A DNA stretch of 64,000 nt from JAJEFO01 sp009843725. Its GTDB lineage: Bacteria; Pseudomonadota; Alphaproteobacteria; Rhodobacterales; Rhodobacteraceae. The translations under genes were made by a program, and so were the position numbers. The notes under the pieces were generated by a model. It was not told where the DNA came from, made no database searches, and saw nothing but the letters and a program-made list of their open reading frames with translations. The stretch is taken from NCBI GenBank assembly GCA_965243215.1, contig CBDEUJ010000002.1, positions 496,001 through 560,000 on the forward strand. Reading direction: 5' to 3'. Positions 1 through 8,594 of this stretch are shown here, piece by piece. Numbering within the stretch: position 1 is the first letter of the stretch; each line of letters starts with the position of its first letter.

Positions 1-65
1 GAATTTGCCTGATGGGAGGGGTCCCAAAGTGGGATGAAACGAAACCCCTGACCATGGAGGTCATC

Positions 66-995
66 ATGACTCATTTCATCGACACGCGGGAGGCCGCCGA
101 AGCCTCCGTCACCGCAGCTGTCTGCCAGCAAGCGCAGCTCTTCGGCGCCGCCCCGGAACGCGACGAGTTCGACACCCGGGACGTCTGGGACGAGGACGAC
201 GCCACCTCCGCGCTGCTCGAGTCCTTCCGCATCCTGGCCGAGGGCGTGGCGCCCGACGGGTTCCAGGTTGCCGACGAGCGCGAGAGCCTGCTCTGGGGCT
301 TCGTCAACATGCTGGACGCCCAGGTGCGCAGGCTCGACCGCGCGGCGGACAAACTGGTCCCGGAGCTTCGCGACCTGACGCGGGAACAGGACGGCAGCGA
401 GATCCGCTCGCGCGAGCTGGAGCTTGTCACCGACCGGTCGAAGGGCCTGACCGCACGACGCGACGCGTTCGAGGCCCTGCGCGACACGGCGGCCGAGGCC
501 TACCGCGATGCCACGGGAAGCACGTGGCGTCCGAGGCGCGGCTCGCACGTGTCCGAGACCGGCAAGCTGACCAGCGCCGCCGTCGACGCCCGCGACTACC
601 AGCGCGCGCGGAAGGACCGCAAGACGGCCGCGCACCTGCCGCAGGGCACGCTCGTCGCCGTCACCGGCGGGCGGGACGTGAAGGACCCGGGCGCGGTGAT
701 CGCGCGGCTGGACAAGGCGCGGGCCAGGCACGCGGACATGGTGCTCGTGCACGGCGGCGGGCCGGGCGTGGAGCGCATCGCGGCGCGTTGGGCAGAACGG
801 AACGGCGTGCACCAGGTCGTGTGCAAGCCGGACTGGGACCGGCACGGGCGCGCGGCCCCGTTCCGCAGGAACGACGAGCTGCTCAATCTCCTGCCGAAGG
901 GGGTCCTGGCCTTCCCGGGTTCGGGGATCACCGAGAACCTGGTGGAGCGTGCACGGCAGCTGGGGATACCCGTTGCGAAGTTCGGCCCGGCATAG
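66..995 (+). CDS. SLOG-fold DUF2493/YspA-like protein
   Basis: Protein of 309 residues. The N-terminal 190 residues are acidic then helical and match nothing I recognise. The C-terminal 120 residues carry the SLOG (Rossmann-like, DUF2493/YspA) signature: VTGGRD, then HGGGPGVERIAARWAE, then CKPDW and FRRND, then FPGSGITENLVERA. These glycine-rich loops normally bind a nucleotide or nucleotide-derived ligand. The start at 66 is chosen because GGAGG lies 5 bases upstream; an in-frame ATG at 54 has no such site. DUF2493 proteins of this architecture are common on rhodobacteral plasmids and islands, and their cellular role is not established. The gene stands alone before a long gene-free repeat region. 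The fold is well supported; function is unknown. Confidence 0.85.
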   Translation: MTHFIDTREAAEASVTAAVCQQAQLFGAAPERDEFDTRDVWDEDDATSALLESFRILAEGVAPDGFQVADERESLLWGFVNMLDAQVRRLDRAADKLVPELRDLTREQDGSEIRSRELELVTDRSKGLTARRDAFEALRDTAAEAYRDATGSTWRPRRGSHVSETGKLTSAAVDARDYQRARKDRKTAAHLPQGTLVAVTGGRDVKDPGAVIARLDKARARHADMVLVHGGGPGVERIAARWAERNGVHQVVCKPDWDRHGRAAPFRRNDELLNLLPKGVLAFPGSGITENLVERARQLGIPVAKFGPA

Positions 996-1140
996 GTCGC
1001 CGCCCTCGCGGGCCGCGTCGCCGCTCCGGCACGGGGCGGGGCGCGGTCCGCACATTTTCTTTTGCAGAACGGATCCGGTGCCGGAGACGGCTCCGGCTTC
1101 GCCGGTCGCCGGGATGGCGTGCGTTGCGCGCCGCGCCCGT
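996..1140. other. Short gene-free spacer before the tandem array
   Basis: GC-rich DNA with no start, ribosome site or recognisable product on either strand. It joins the SLOG gene to the first repeat unit. Parts resemble degenerate repeat-unit sequence. Confidence 0.5.
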
Positions 1141-2735
1141 GGCCTCGATTCTCTCGGCCACCTGCCGCTGCCGCGGGTTGGCGCGCTCGCTGTCGCTTAC
1201 GCCGGACCGGTCGACTCGGCGTCGCGCTGGCGCGCATCCGCCATCGTCTCCGCCGTCCTGATCGTTGTCTCCGACGGCGGACGGTCGACTTGCCCACGCG
1301 CAGGGACGTGGCGTAGCCGCACTCCCGGAGTTCGGGCGATCGTCCGCAGCCCGCCTCGTCCCGAACGGACTCGCGGCCATCGCGCGGCTTCGCCGCCGCT
1401 CGGCCGCATCGTCCCGCCGCCATGCGGGACAGGTCTTCGACCGGCAAGTGTCACGGCGGCGCCAGCTCCGGCTGCGCCGGTCGCCGCGCCCGCCTTCGTC
1501 CGCACCGTGGCCTCGATCCTCTCGGCCACCATCCAGCTTCCTCGATCATGACCACGCTCGCTGCCGCTCGCGACGGACACGTCGCCTCGGCGTCGCGCTG
1601 GCGCGCATCCGCCATCGTCTCCGTCGTGCTGATCGGTGTCTCCAACGGCGAACAGTCGACTCGCCCACGCGCAGGGACACGAGGCAGCCGCACTCCCGGA
1701 GTTCGGGCGATCATTCGCGGTCCGCCTCGTGCCGTACGGACTCGCGGCCATCGCGCGGCTTCGCCGCCGCTCGACCGCATCGTCCCGCCGCCATGCGGGA
1801 CAGGTCTTCGACCGGCAAGTGTCACGGCGGCGCCAGCTCCGGCTGCGCCGGTCGCCGCGCCTGCCGTCGTCCGCACCGTGGCCTCGATCCTCTCGGCCAC
1901 CGTCCAGCTTCCTCGATCATGACCACGCTCGCTGCCGCTCGCGCAGGGCACGTCGACCCGGCGTCGCGCTGACGCGCATCCGCCATCGTCTCCGCCGTCC
2001 TGATCGATGTCTCCAATGGCGGACGGTCGACTCGCCCACGCGCAGGGACGCGGGGCAGCCGCACTCCCGGAGATCGGGCGATCATTCGCGGCTCGCCTCG
2101 TGCCGTACGGACTCGCGGCCGTCGCGCGGCTTCGCCGCCGCTCGGCCGCATTGTCCCGGCACCATGCCGGGACCGGACTTCGTCCGCGGCATGTCACGGC
2201 GACGCCTGCTCCGGCTGCGCCGGTCGCCGCGCCTGCCGTCGTCCGCACCGTGGCCTCGATCCTCTCGGCCACCGTCCAGCTTCCTCGATCATGACCACGC
2301 TCGCTGCCGCTCGCGCAGGGCACGTCGACCCGGCGTCGCGCTGACGCGCATCCGCCATCGTCTCCGCCGTCCTGATCGATGTCTCCAATGGCGGACGGTC
2401 GACTCGCCCACGCGCAGGGACGCGGGGCAGCCGCACTCCCGGAGATCGGGCAATCATTCGCGGCTCGCCTCGTGCCGTACGGACTCGCGGCCGTCGCGCG
2501 GCTTCGCCGCCGCTCGGCCGCATTGTCCCGGCACCATGCCGGGACCGGACTTCGTCCGCGGCATGTCACGGCGACGCCTGCTCCGGCTGCGCCGGTCGCC
2601 GCGCCTGCCGTCGTCCGCACCGTGGCCTTGATTCTCTCGGCCACCATCCAGCTTCCTCGATCATGACCACGCTCGCTGCCGCTCGCGACGGACACGTCGC
2701 CTCGACGTCGCGCTGACGCGCATCCGCCTTGGCGC
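1141..2735. repeat. Tandem array, about 4.3 units of 368-372 bp
   Basis: Units begin with GGCCTCGATT or a close variant at 1141, 1509, 1880, 2252 and 2624 (the last is partial). Units 3 and 4 are almost identical; units 1 and 2 diverge more. Each unit is full of short hairpins with TTC-type loops. Two adjacent stems change on both sides together: GTCCCGC/GCGGGAC (1411-1430) becomes GTCCCGGCA/TGCCGGGAC (2153-2173), and GGTC-ttc-GACC (1432-1442) becomes CGGAC-ttc-GTCCG (2174-2186). A period of 372 (divisible by 3) keeps spurious frames open, so the long Arg/Ala-rich frames here are not convincing genes. The array could be a structured RNA or a single-strand DNA structure; I do not recognise it. 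Confidence 0.8.
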
Positions 2736-3276
2736 GGACAGTTCAGCGGCAGCACGTGCGCCAGCCTTCGCCAGCGCCAGGGACGTCGTCTCGGCGTCGC
2801 GCTGACGCGCGCTCCCCTTCGCCGACATCGCGTTCGGAAATCCAGGCGCGTGCATCCGCACCACGCCCGTCACGGGCGCGCCCGCGACTGCGCCAACCCC
2901 GGCGCACTGGCCGATGCACGACTGCGGCCACGACCGTCGCGAGATGCCGGCAGCACGACGCGCACCATTGACCTTGCTCGTGCCGGAAATTGCCTGCACC
3001 GGATCGCCGGCAGCGCGAACCCGGTCCTGCGCGGCGCCAACGACACGACCGTCGTCTCGCTGCGCTCGACGATGTCGGGCGCCAGCTTCGCCAGCCGCCC
3101 GCTCAGCCTCGACGCTTCCAGGGTTCCGGACACGCACCTCGTCATCCCCGGCCTTGCCCGACGCGACGGAAACGGTCGGTCCCGGGGCGAGTCTTGAACA
3201 CTTCTGCGCCCTGGAGCGCAGAGCCATGCGCGTACAGCGGAATGCTATACGCGTATAACGGTGAAAACATGCAAAA
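2736..3276. other. Gene-free GC-rich stretch downstream of the array
   Basis: No supported coding sequence. The hairpin-like string GCGTCGCGCTGACGC of the array recurs once near 2797. A perfect palindrome TATACGCGTATA lies at 3246-3257, just before the iteron-like repeats. Confidence 0.5.
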
Positions 3277-3364
3277 GTTCTCCAGAGAACCGCTCCAGCC
3301 TATGGAAAGTTCTCCAGAGAACCGCGTGTATGCTCCAGAGAACCGCCGCGACTCTCTGGAGAAC
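3277..3364. repeat. Iteron-like palindromic repeats, helically phased
   Basis: Four copies of a near-palindromic 14-mer related to GTTCTCCAGAGAAC, each followed by CG or CC: 3277-3290, 3309-3322, 3330-3343 (half degenerate) and 3351-3364 (variant centre). Start-to-start distances are 32, 21 and 21 bases, i.e. about 3, 2 and 2 helical turns, so all copies face the same side of the helix. This is the layout of binding sites for a replication initiator, partition protein or autoregulated repressor. No replication initiator gene is visible beside it, so the site may be an orphaned origin or partition centre, or an operator. Confidence 0.65.
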
Positions 3365-3900
3365 CGCGACACACGAGGCCAAGCGACCCCCCACGTGCGA
3401 TCTTCCTGGAGTCCGGACCTTCGGCCCGGACCTCGCGACAGGCCCGTTCGGGCGCTGCCGCTCATGCGCCGCTCGGGCTAGAGCACTGATCCTGAAAGGC
3501 TTTTCCCCCTCGAATCGATGATGCTGACGGCAATTGCCGACTGACCGCCCGAGCGGCGCTGTTCTTCACACCTGACTCACCTCCGGTGGTTGCGGCGCAT
3601 GCGTGGTCTTGGGGGTTCCTTGCGGTGTCTCGGGAAGCCAGATGCGGACAGGCGCATGATGGGAACCTGTACTTCATTTTGTGTTACGGCTATGCCGTTG
3701 GAATAATTGCTTGTGTTTTTTCCGTGTTTGCGATGTATGCTCCGGAGAACCGCGCGCGATGCGCCCGGAAACGGGACCGACACGGTGTTGCGGCTGGTTG
3801 GCAGGCCAATCTACCGGGAATCTGCCCGGCGGTCGCCTGAATCTCCGAAGCGCCCTGTTCCGGGAGTGGCGGGTGCAACGCCCCTGCATGGGAGGCAACG
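3365..3900. promoter_or_regulatory. AT-richer gene-free region with a fifth repeat copy
   Basis: No supported gene. Around 3675-3735 the DNA becomes markedly more AT-rich and contains a small inverted repeat (ACGGC-tat-GCCGT near 3685). A fifth copy of the iteron half (GCTCCGGAGAACCGCG) lies at about 3739-3754, preceded by the same TGTATGC flank as the copy at 3330. The region then leads into the ribosome site GGGAGG of the MobC-like gene. The position fits an origin of transfer or replication; that is inference. Confidence 0.4.
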
Positions 3901-4242
3901 ATGCCAAAGATCAGTTTCCAGCGCTCGATCCGGTTCTCGAAGAGCGAATGGGATGCGGTGGTCGAGGCCGCCGAGAAGGCCGGAATGGCGCCTAGTTCCT
4001 TCGTGCGCAGGGCCGCAGCGAGGGCTGCGGCCGACGATCTGCACCTCAATGGCGGCAGCCTGACGCCGGAAATGGCGGAGCTGGTCAAGCGGACATTCCG
4101 TGGCGTCCACCTGCTCACATACCTGAAGCGGGAGGAACTGGACGGATCCGGCAAGGGAACGCTCTTCGACAGGGCCGCCGAAGACGCGCGCGCTGCCCAG
4201 GGAAAGGCGCACGGTACCGAAGACCCAGGCGAAGAGCAGTAG
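3901..4242 (+). CDS. MobC-like ribbon-helix-helix mobilisation protein
   Basis: Protein of 113 residues. Residues 5-45 have the ribbon-helix-helix/MobC pattern: a short basic strand (IRFSKSEWDAVVEAA) followed by helices with KAGMAPSSFVRRAA. Such proteins bind origin-of-transfer DNA and help load the relaxase, or repress their own operon. The remainder (ELVKRTFRGVHLLTYLKREEL) is amphipathic and may mediate oligomer or partner contacts. A strong GGGAGG lies just upstream of the ATG. A MobF relaxase lies about 5 kb away in the opposite orientation, which supports a mobilisation role. The family assignment is by pattern only; a plain CopG-type repressor is the alternative. Confidence 0.65.
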   Translation: MPKISFQRSIRFSKSEWDAVVEAAEKAGMAPSSFVRRAAARAAADDLHLNGGSLTPEMAELVKRTFRGVHLLTYLKREELDGSGKGTLFDRAAEDARAAQGKAHGTEDPGEEQ

Positions 4243-4320
4243 TTCCAACTGCACCGCAGGTGCCCACGTCGCGCTCGGCAAAGTCCTGCCGTCTACGGCT
4301 CAGAAGTGCCGTCGAATGGT

Positions 4321-5015
4321 TCACTGCCGACAGCAGTGACGCAAATGCGCTTCAATCCGGTGGCCCGTTGCTATGTCCGGGAGCCGTTTCCGATCCCGGA
4401 CTTGAATGCGCAGGCTTTGGATTGACCCTTGCGCTCCTGCGGACGGCAGTTCCATGCGAACGCATTCCCGTTCCCGTCCAGCCGCAAGTTCGGCCATTCG
4501 AAGGTCTTGAATCGACAACGCCTGCCCTTGGTCGCTGAAGAACCGGGTCACCGCGAACTCAGGATTGCGCTTTTCGATGTTGGCGAGGACCACGCGGTCC
4601 GGTTGCCTGCACACAACGGCGACGCCGCTGTTCTTGATGCCCGTCGCAAGAAATCCCATTGCCAAAGGATCGCCGGCAACTTGAGGCGTGTTTCAGGCAA
4701 CGTGGTCGACAACTTCGCCATCATTGGGCTGAGGCATTTGTCGCACTGAGACAACGATCAATTGGGCGGCGTACTCACTTCTGCCAGACCACCAGACCGC
4801 ATCCCGGAGGCATTCGACAATTGGCTTTCTGCCTTGCGCCCGCTGAGAGCGGACAAGGTAAAGCCGACCTGCCACTCGATGTGCGTGACCAGCGCAGGCA
4901 ACCCGAACGCGACAGCTTGCGCGATCCCGAAGAGGCCACGCTTGTCCGAAACACGATCAATTCCGGTGACCGGGAATCCGTCGGCCTTCGGGGCGAGGCG
5001 CAATTTGGTGCTCAT
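4321..5015 (-). pseudogene. Possible degraded gene of unknown family
   Basis: The minus strand carries protein-like stretches in more than one frame. The upstream piece starts with an ATG at 5015 (MSTKLRLAPKADGFPVTG...) and runs about 85 residues. A second frame reads toward GEVVDHVA, meets a TGA near 4693, and continues in the same frame with GDPLAMGFLATGIKNSGVAVVC to a stop at 4321. Composition looks coding but no family is recognised. Read together it resembles a gene broken by one frameshift and one nonsense codon. It could equally be two short unrelated frames; confidence is low. Confidence 0.3.
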
Positions 5016-5147
5016 TTGCCAGTCCCGCAAAGCCCTTGCGACGGCCAGCCACCGTCTCGCTTCGCGGCGCCAGACATTCAGCCCGGTCCAGGCAACGGAA
5101 ATCCTGACGTTGTTGTCATGCGTGGCGGACGGACGTATTGGACCAGC

Positions 5148-7469
5148 ATGACGCCAATGACCGAGAACGTTAATCTCTCCCCAGTGGCCATCCTTGCCGG
5201 GATCGGAAGCCTTGACCGCCGATCACTCTGTGCCTTGATCGCCGCGCTGGAAAAGGCCGACATGGTTTCCGTAGCGGCAGAAGCGATTCGCCTTCCTGCG
5301 GGAAAGCTGGGCATCGAGATCAGGCAGATGGCCGAAGCCGCCAGCGAGGGCGCCGACGCGCTCTCAACGTCTGACCAGGAAGATCACGCACTGCAGCACC
5401 GGCTTTGGCGGCAAATCAACGACTCCCTGAATGTCACGGACGTCGCGCCTCTCTCGAGCCAGACCGCCCGGGAGAATTCCGCTGCCCTTGCCGTGCGTGT
5501 CTCGGAGCGGCTGTCGCCTGCCTTGCGCGAACGACAGAAGCGCGAGTCTCAAGCCGCCCGCGACGATGCATCCCCGAACAACGGGCTGATGCGGGTTGTC
5601 TCTGGCGTCTCCGAGAGAGTTCGATCCCTTGCAACAAGGACGGATCTGGTCCCTTTCCCTGACCTCGTCCGGGAGGAGATGCTGGAGTTCTTCGCGAACG
5701 ACGACATCATGGCCAGGTTCGAAGAGCAGGCCGATGCGGACACGCGGGCTGCGATCGGGCAGGCCCGCAAGGCGGCACGCACCGCAATCGCCAGTGGCCT
5801 GGGCTGGGTCGGATTTGCCGGACTGGTCGCCAATGCAGGATTTGCCCCATACATCGTTGCAGCTCAGTTGAGCGCATGGGTTCCGCTGGTCAGCGGCCCT
5901 CTCCTTGTCTCGTTCCTCGCGGTCCTGGTCAATCCCGTCACGCTTCTGGCGGGCATCGGCGCGATCGCCTGGCTTGGCCTTGGCCGTCAGGCATCGGTGG
6001 TGCGAAGCCAGATGGCAGCGCGATTCTGCGTGTTGCTGAGCTTTCAGGGATCGGCCGTGCGGAGCGGTGGGCTGTCCCGTTTCCTGACGGACATGCGGCG
6101 ATGTGTCGACGAGCCTCCCGAAAACCTCCCGCATGCGAACAAGGACGATCTCGAATGGTGGAGCGGCATCTCGGAGTGGCTCCCTGACGGTCTGCCAGCG
6201 GCGGCAGGAATCCCGCCAGCGCCCCTGGATGCCCCGCTCGCCAGATCAGCGGGGCAAGGGGACCGGGACATCACCGCCGACGGCATTCAGGCCGTTGCGG
6301 TCGGCGCTGTCACGGCGGGCGAGATCTTCTGGCACGCGGCGGCGATCGACGAGCGTGTGCTGAGCGCGGCGGACTTCTCCAGAACCGAGGACCTTGGCGA
6401 CCCCTTGGCGTTTGCGATTCACGCCCGACAGCTTTCCGGGCACGGTGCGGACTACGCATTGCGCGGCTATACGGCCGAACAGGTCGTGCTCGACCATCTC
6501 GTGTCGCTTGGCCACCATGTGGCCTTCCCGGAAACCAGCAACATGCCGGGATACGACCTGCTTGTGGACGGATTGCCGGTGCAGGTGAAGTGCAGCGAGA
6601 GCGTTTCCCTGCTCAGGGATCATTTCGAAAGGTACCCGGACATTCCGGTCATCGCCAACGCTGAACTGGTCGAGGCGGCGGCGGAGCTGGATATGCCTTG
6701 GTCTCATCTGGTGAGCGGCCTCCCGGGCCTTGACCTGGCGAGCGTGGGCGACCTCGTTGATGCAGCCTTTTCGCATGCCGAGGAGATCACGGATCTGGAC
6801 GCGATCGGGTTCGGTCTTGCAGGCGGCTGGGTGCGCGGCGGATACGAGGTCTGGAAGGGAATGATCCCGGTCGAGGACCTGCCGGCCTGGCTCGTCATAG
6901 ACGGAGTCGCACGCGGCGGCCTTGGAGCCGCCGGCGCAGCCGCAGGAACATGGGTGGGACTGGTTGCGATCGGCCCCGCAGGCGCCGTCATACTCGCCCC
7001 GGCACTTGCCGTGTCGTTCATGCTGGGCACTCCGAAGGTTCGTGGTGCCATGGAAAGTGCCGTGAGGCAGGAGTGGCATGCCAGGCTCAAGGTCCTGGGA
7101 TCAGAACTGCATGGCGCGCTCGCATCGGCTCTGGAAAGGCGAATGGACTTGCTGAAGCGGCGCCAGGCCGAGATCGAGGCCCGTTGCGGCTGCAGTCCCC
7201 ACCCGCTGGCCAGATGGTGCATTCGGCGCGGTTTCGACGATCTGCTCGGCGCCGTCGAGACACGGCTTGCGCTTGGGCAGGCACCGGTCGACCAGCGTCA
7301 GTGCATTGAACTGGAGATCGTTGCGGCCCGTGCCGCTCCGGCCGACCCAGAGGTTCTTTCGGCACGCCGCCAGTTGATCAGGCATCTTGACGCATGTCCG
7401 CCCCTGAGTGAGGCGATCGGAACCCGACTTGCACAACTGAAGGGCACGAAGTTCAGCCGAACGGTCTGA
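5148..7469 (+). CDS. Large membrane protein with PD-(D/E)XK nuclease-like centre
   Basis: Protein of about 773 residues; no known family recognised over its full length. A hydrophobic, glycine-rich block (about residues 210-285) and a second one (about 580-630, with many small residues like a glycine zipper) suggest two membrane-inserted segments. Between them, residues 440-485 read GYTAEQVVLDHL, then FPETSNMPGYDLLVDG, then VQVKCS. That is the restriction-endonuclease-fold pattern, with E444, D470 and Q479-x-K481 as the candidate metal site (QxK is an accepted variant of ExK). The C-terminal 150 residues are basic and helical (LERRMDLLKRRQAEIEA). The start is uncertain: ATGs at 5118, 5148 and 5157 all lack a strong ribosome site, and upstream sequence in this frame looks non-coding. 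Nuclease plus membrane segments fits an anti-phage or inter-replicon effector, but this is inference. Confidence 0.7.
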   Translation: MTPMTENVNLSPVAILAGIGSLDRRSLCALIAALEKADMVSVAAEAIRLPAGKLGIEIRQMAEAASEGADALSTSDQEDHALQHRLWRQINDSLNVTDVAPLSSQTARENSAALAVRVSERLSPALRERQKRESQAARDDASPNNGLMRVVSGVSERVRSLATRTDLVPFPDLVREEMLEFFANDDIMARFEEQADADTRAAIGQARKAARTAIASGLGWVGFAGLVANAGFAPYIVAAQLSAWVPLVSGPLLVSFLAVLVNPVTLLAGIGAIAWLGLGRQASVVRSQMAARFCVLLSFQGSAVRSGGLSRFLTDMRRCVDEPPENLPHANKDDLEWWSGISEWLPDGLPAAAGIPPAPLDAPLARSAGQGDRDITADGIQAVAVGAVTAGEIFWHAAAIDERVLSAADFSRTEDLGDPLAFAIHARQLSGHGADYALRGYTAEQVVLDHLVSLGHHVAFPETSNMPGYDLLVDGLPVQVKCSESVSLLRDHFERYPDIPVIANAELVEAAAELDMPWSHLVSGLPGLDLASVGDLVDAAFSHAEEITDLDAIGFGLAGGWVRGGYEVWKGMIPVEDLPAWLVIDGVARGGLGAAGAAAGTWVGLVAIGPAGAVILAPALAVSFMLGTPKVRGAMESAVRQEWHARLKVLGSELHGALASALERRMDLLKRRQAEIEARCGCSPHPLARWCIRRGFDDLLGAVETRLALGQAPVDQRQCIELEIVAARAAPADPEVLSARRQLIRHLDACPPLSEAIGTRLAQLKGTKFSRTV

Positions 7470-7633
7470 ATTCCAGTTCACTCATCACGGATTTCGGCAT
7501 GAATTGCGTGAGACTGCGGTCGGCAATCTGTTCGAGTTGTCCAAGAGCGGACTCGAACAGTCGCCCGAACCACATGCGCGGTGATTGAAACAAACGCCGG
7601 AACAAAGGCATCGCAGCGGACCGGTCTTGCAGG

Positions 7634-8002
7634 CTACTTGATCGGGATCACGAAACTCGCAGGATATTCCCGATGTTTGTCGGTAATCGAATCGACAATT
7701 CCAAAGTCCAGAAAGACCGCGCTTGCAACGATCTTGCCGCCCATCCGGCTCGGTATGTCGCCCGTCGCAATCAAGCCCTTGGCATTCACGCAATCGTACT
7801 GCAGCACATCATCAGACCTGCGAACGTCTACGGTCCCCGGAACCTCTGCGCGCCAACTCCCCCGCTTGTTCCGCAACTTGCACTCACCGCTGGAGCCGTC
7901 GCTGAAGGAAAGAGCGACAGGTACTGTCGGATCGTTCGTGATCGTGGCACATCCGGCCATAGCCAGAAGCGCAAACGCAAAAATGGTCCTTTTCAAATTC
8001 AT
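7634..8002 (-). CDS. Small lipoprotein
   Basis: Protein of 122 residues. MNLKRTIFAFALLAMAGC is a signal peptide ending in a lipobox-like MAGC, so the mature protein should be lipid-anchored at Cys18. The rest is beta-rich, with cysteines at the CKLRN and YDCVN stretches and a hydrophobic strand near FLDFGIVDSI. GGGGAG lies directly upstream of the ATG at 8002, which decides the start over a TTG three codons earlier. It is convergent with the nuclease-like membrane protein. No domain family is recognised. Confidence 0.75.
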   Translation of the reverse strand: MNLKRTIFAFALLAMAGCATITNDPTVPVALSFSDGSSGECKLRNKRGSWRAEVPGTVDVRRSDDVLQYDCVNAKGLIATGDIPSRMGGKIVASAVFLDFGIVDSITDKHREYPASFVIPIK

Positions 8003-8594
8003 GCTCCCCAAACCAGAACGAGAACAGAATCAGCCCCCGTTTCGCGGGGAGGCTATGCCATGCCAGGTGCCGGGTCCACCAAGATTGAAAGTGGCGCAAG
8101 TCCGCGGTTCAATTGTCCACTTGTCATCCTTCGCGAGAACTGCGCCTGCTCTTCAGAATAAGCACCCTTCCGCTCCTCCAGCGAACCACGGCTCAGGGAC
8201 CGGCGATTCCGCAACCCGTTGCCAAACTCAGTTCATGAAGTTTCACGCCGACGGGCCAGCGATGCCCGACACGCTCCGTGAGCGCTGCCATGCTGGCCAC
8301 GTGGCATTCCTCCGTCGCGTCGGCGCAATTCTGCAATCTGGCACGCCCGACATTGTCGGTCTTGCCAAACGTGCGATCGATTTCCGCGGCCCTCCTGAAG
8401 ACTCCGGCATCATGGCGGCATTCGAGCCGCGGCTTCACGACCCGTCAGGTCCCACGGTGCCGCTGGACCAGAGATTCGACCTTCTGCAGCAGGAATGCGG
8501 CAGGGGCGAAGTCAACCCCCTCATCGCAAATGGACTCACGAGTTTTCCGAAGGCTCGCAGGATCGGGCAGGTGCACGACCTGATTCAACGCATC
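8003..8594. other. Gene-free interval
   Basis: About 590 bases with short frames on both strands but no ribosome site coupled to a recognisable protein. The 3' part lies behind the EEP phosphoesterase gene; no clear terminator hairpin was seen. Confidence 0.4.

Noticed and set aside
1141..2735. CRISPR array
   Set aside because: Repeats are about 370 bp and contiguous, with no short repeat-spacer alternation and no cas genes.
1451..2755. A 434-codon leftward reading frame through the tandem repeats
   Set aside because: Extremely rich in Arg, Ala and Gly, no ribosome site, and kept open only because the repeat period is a multiple of three.
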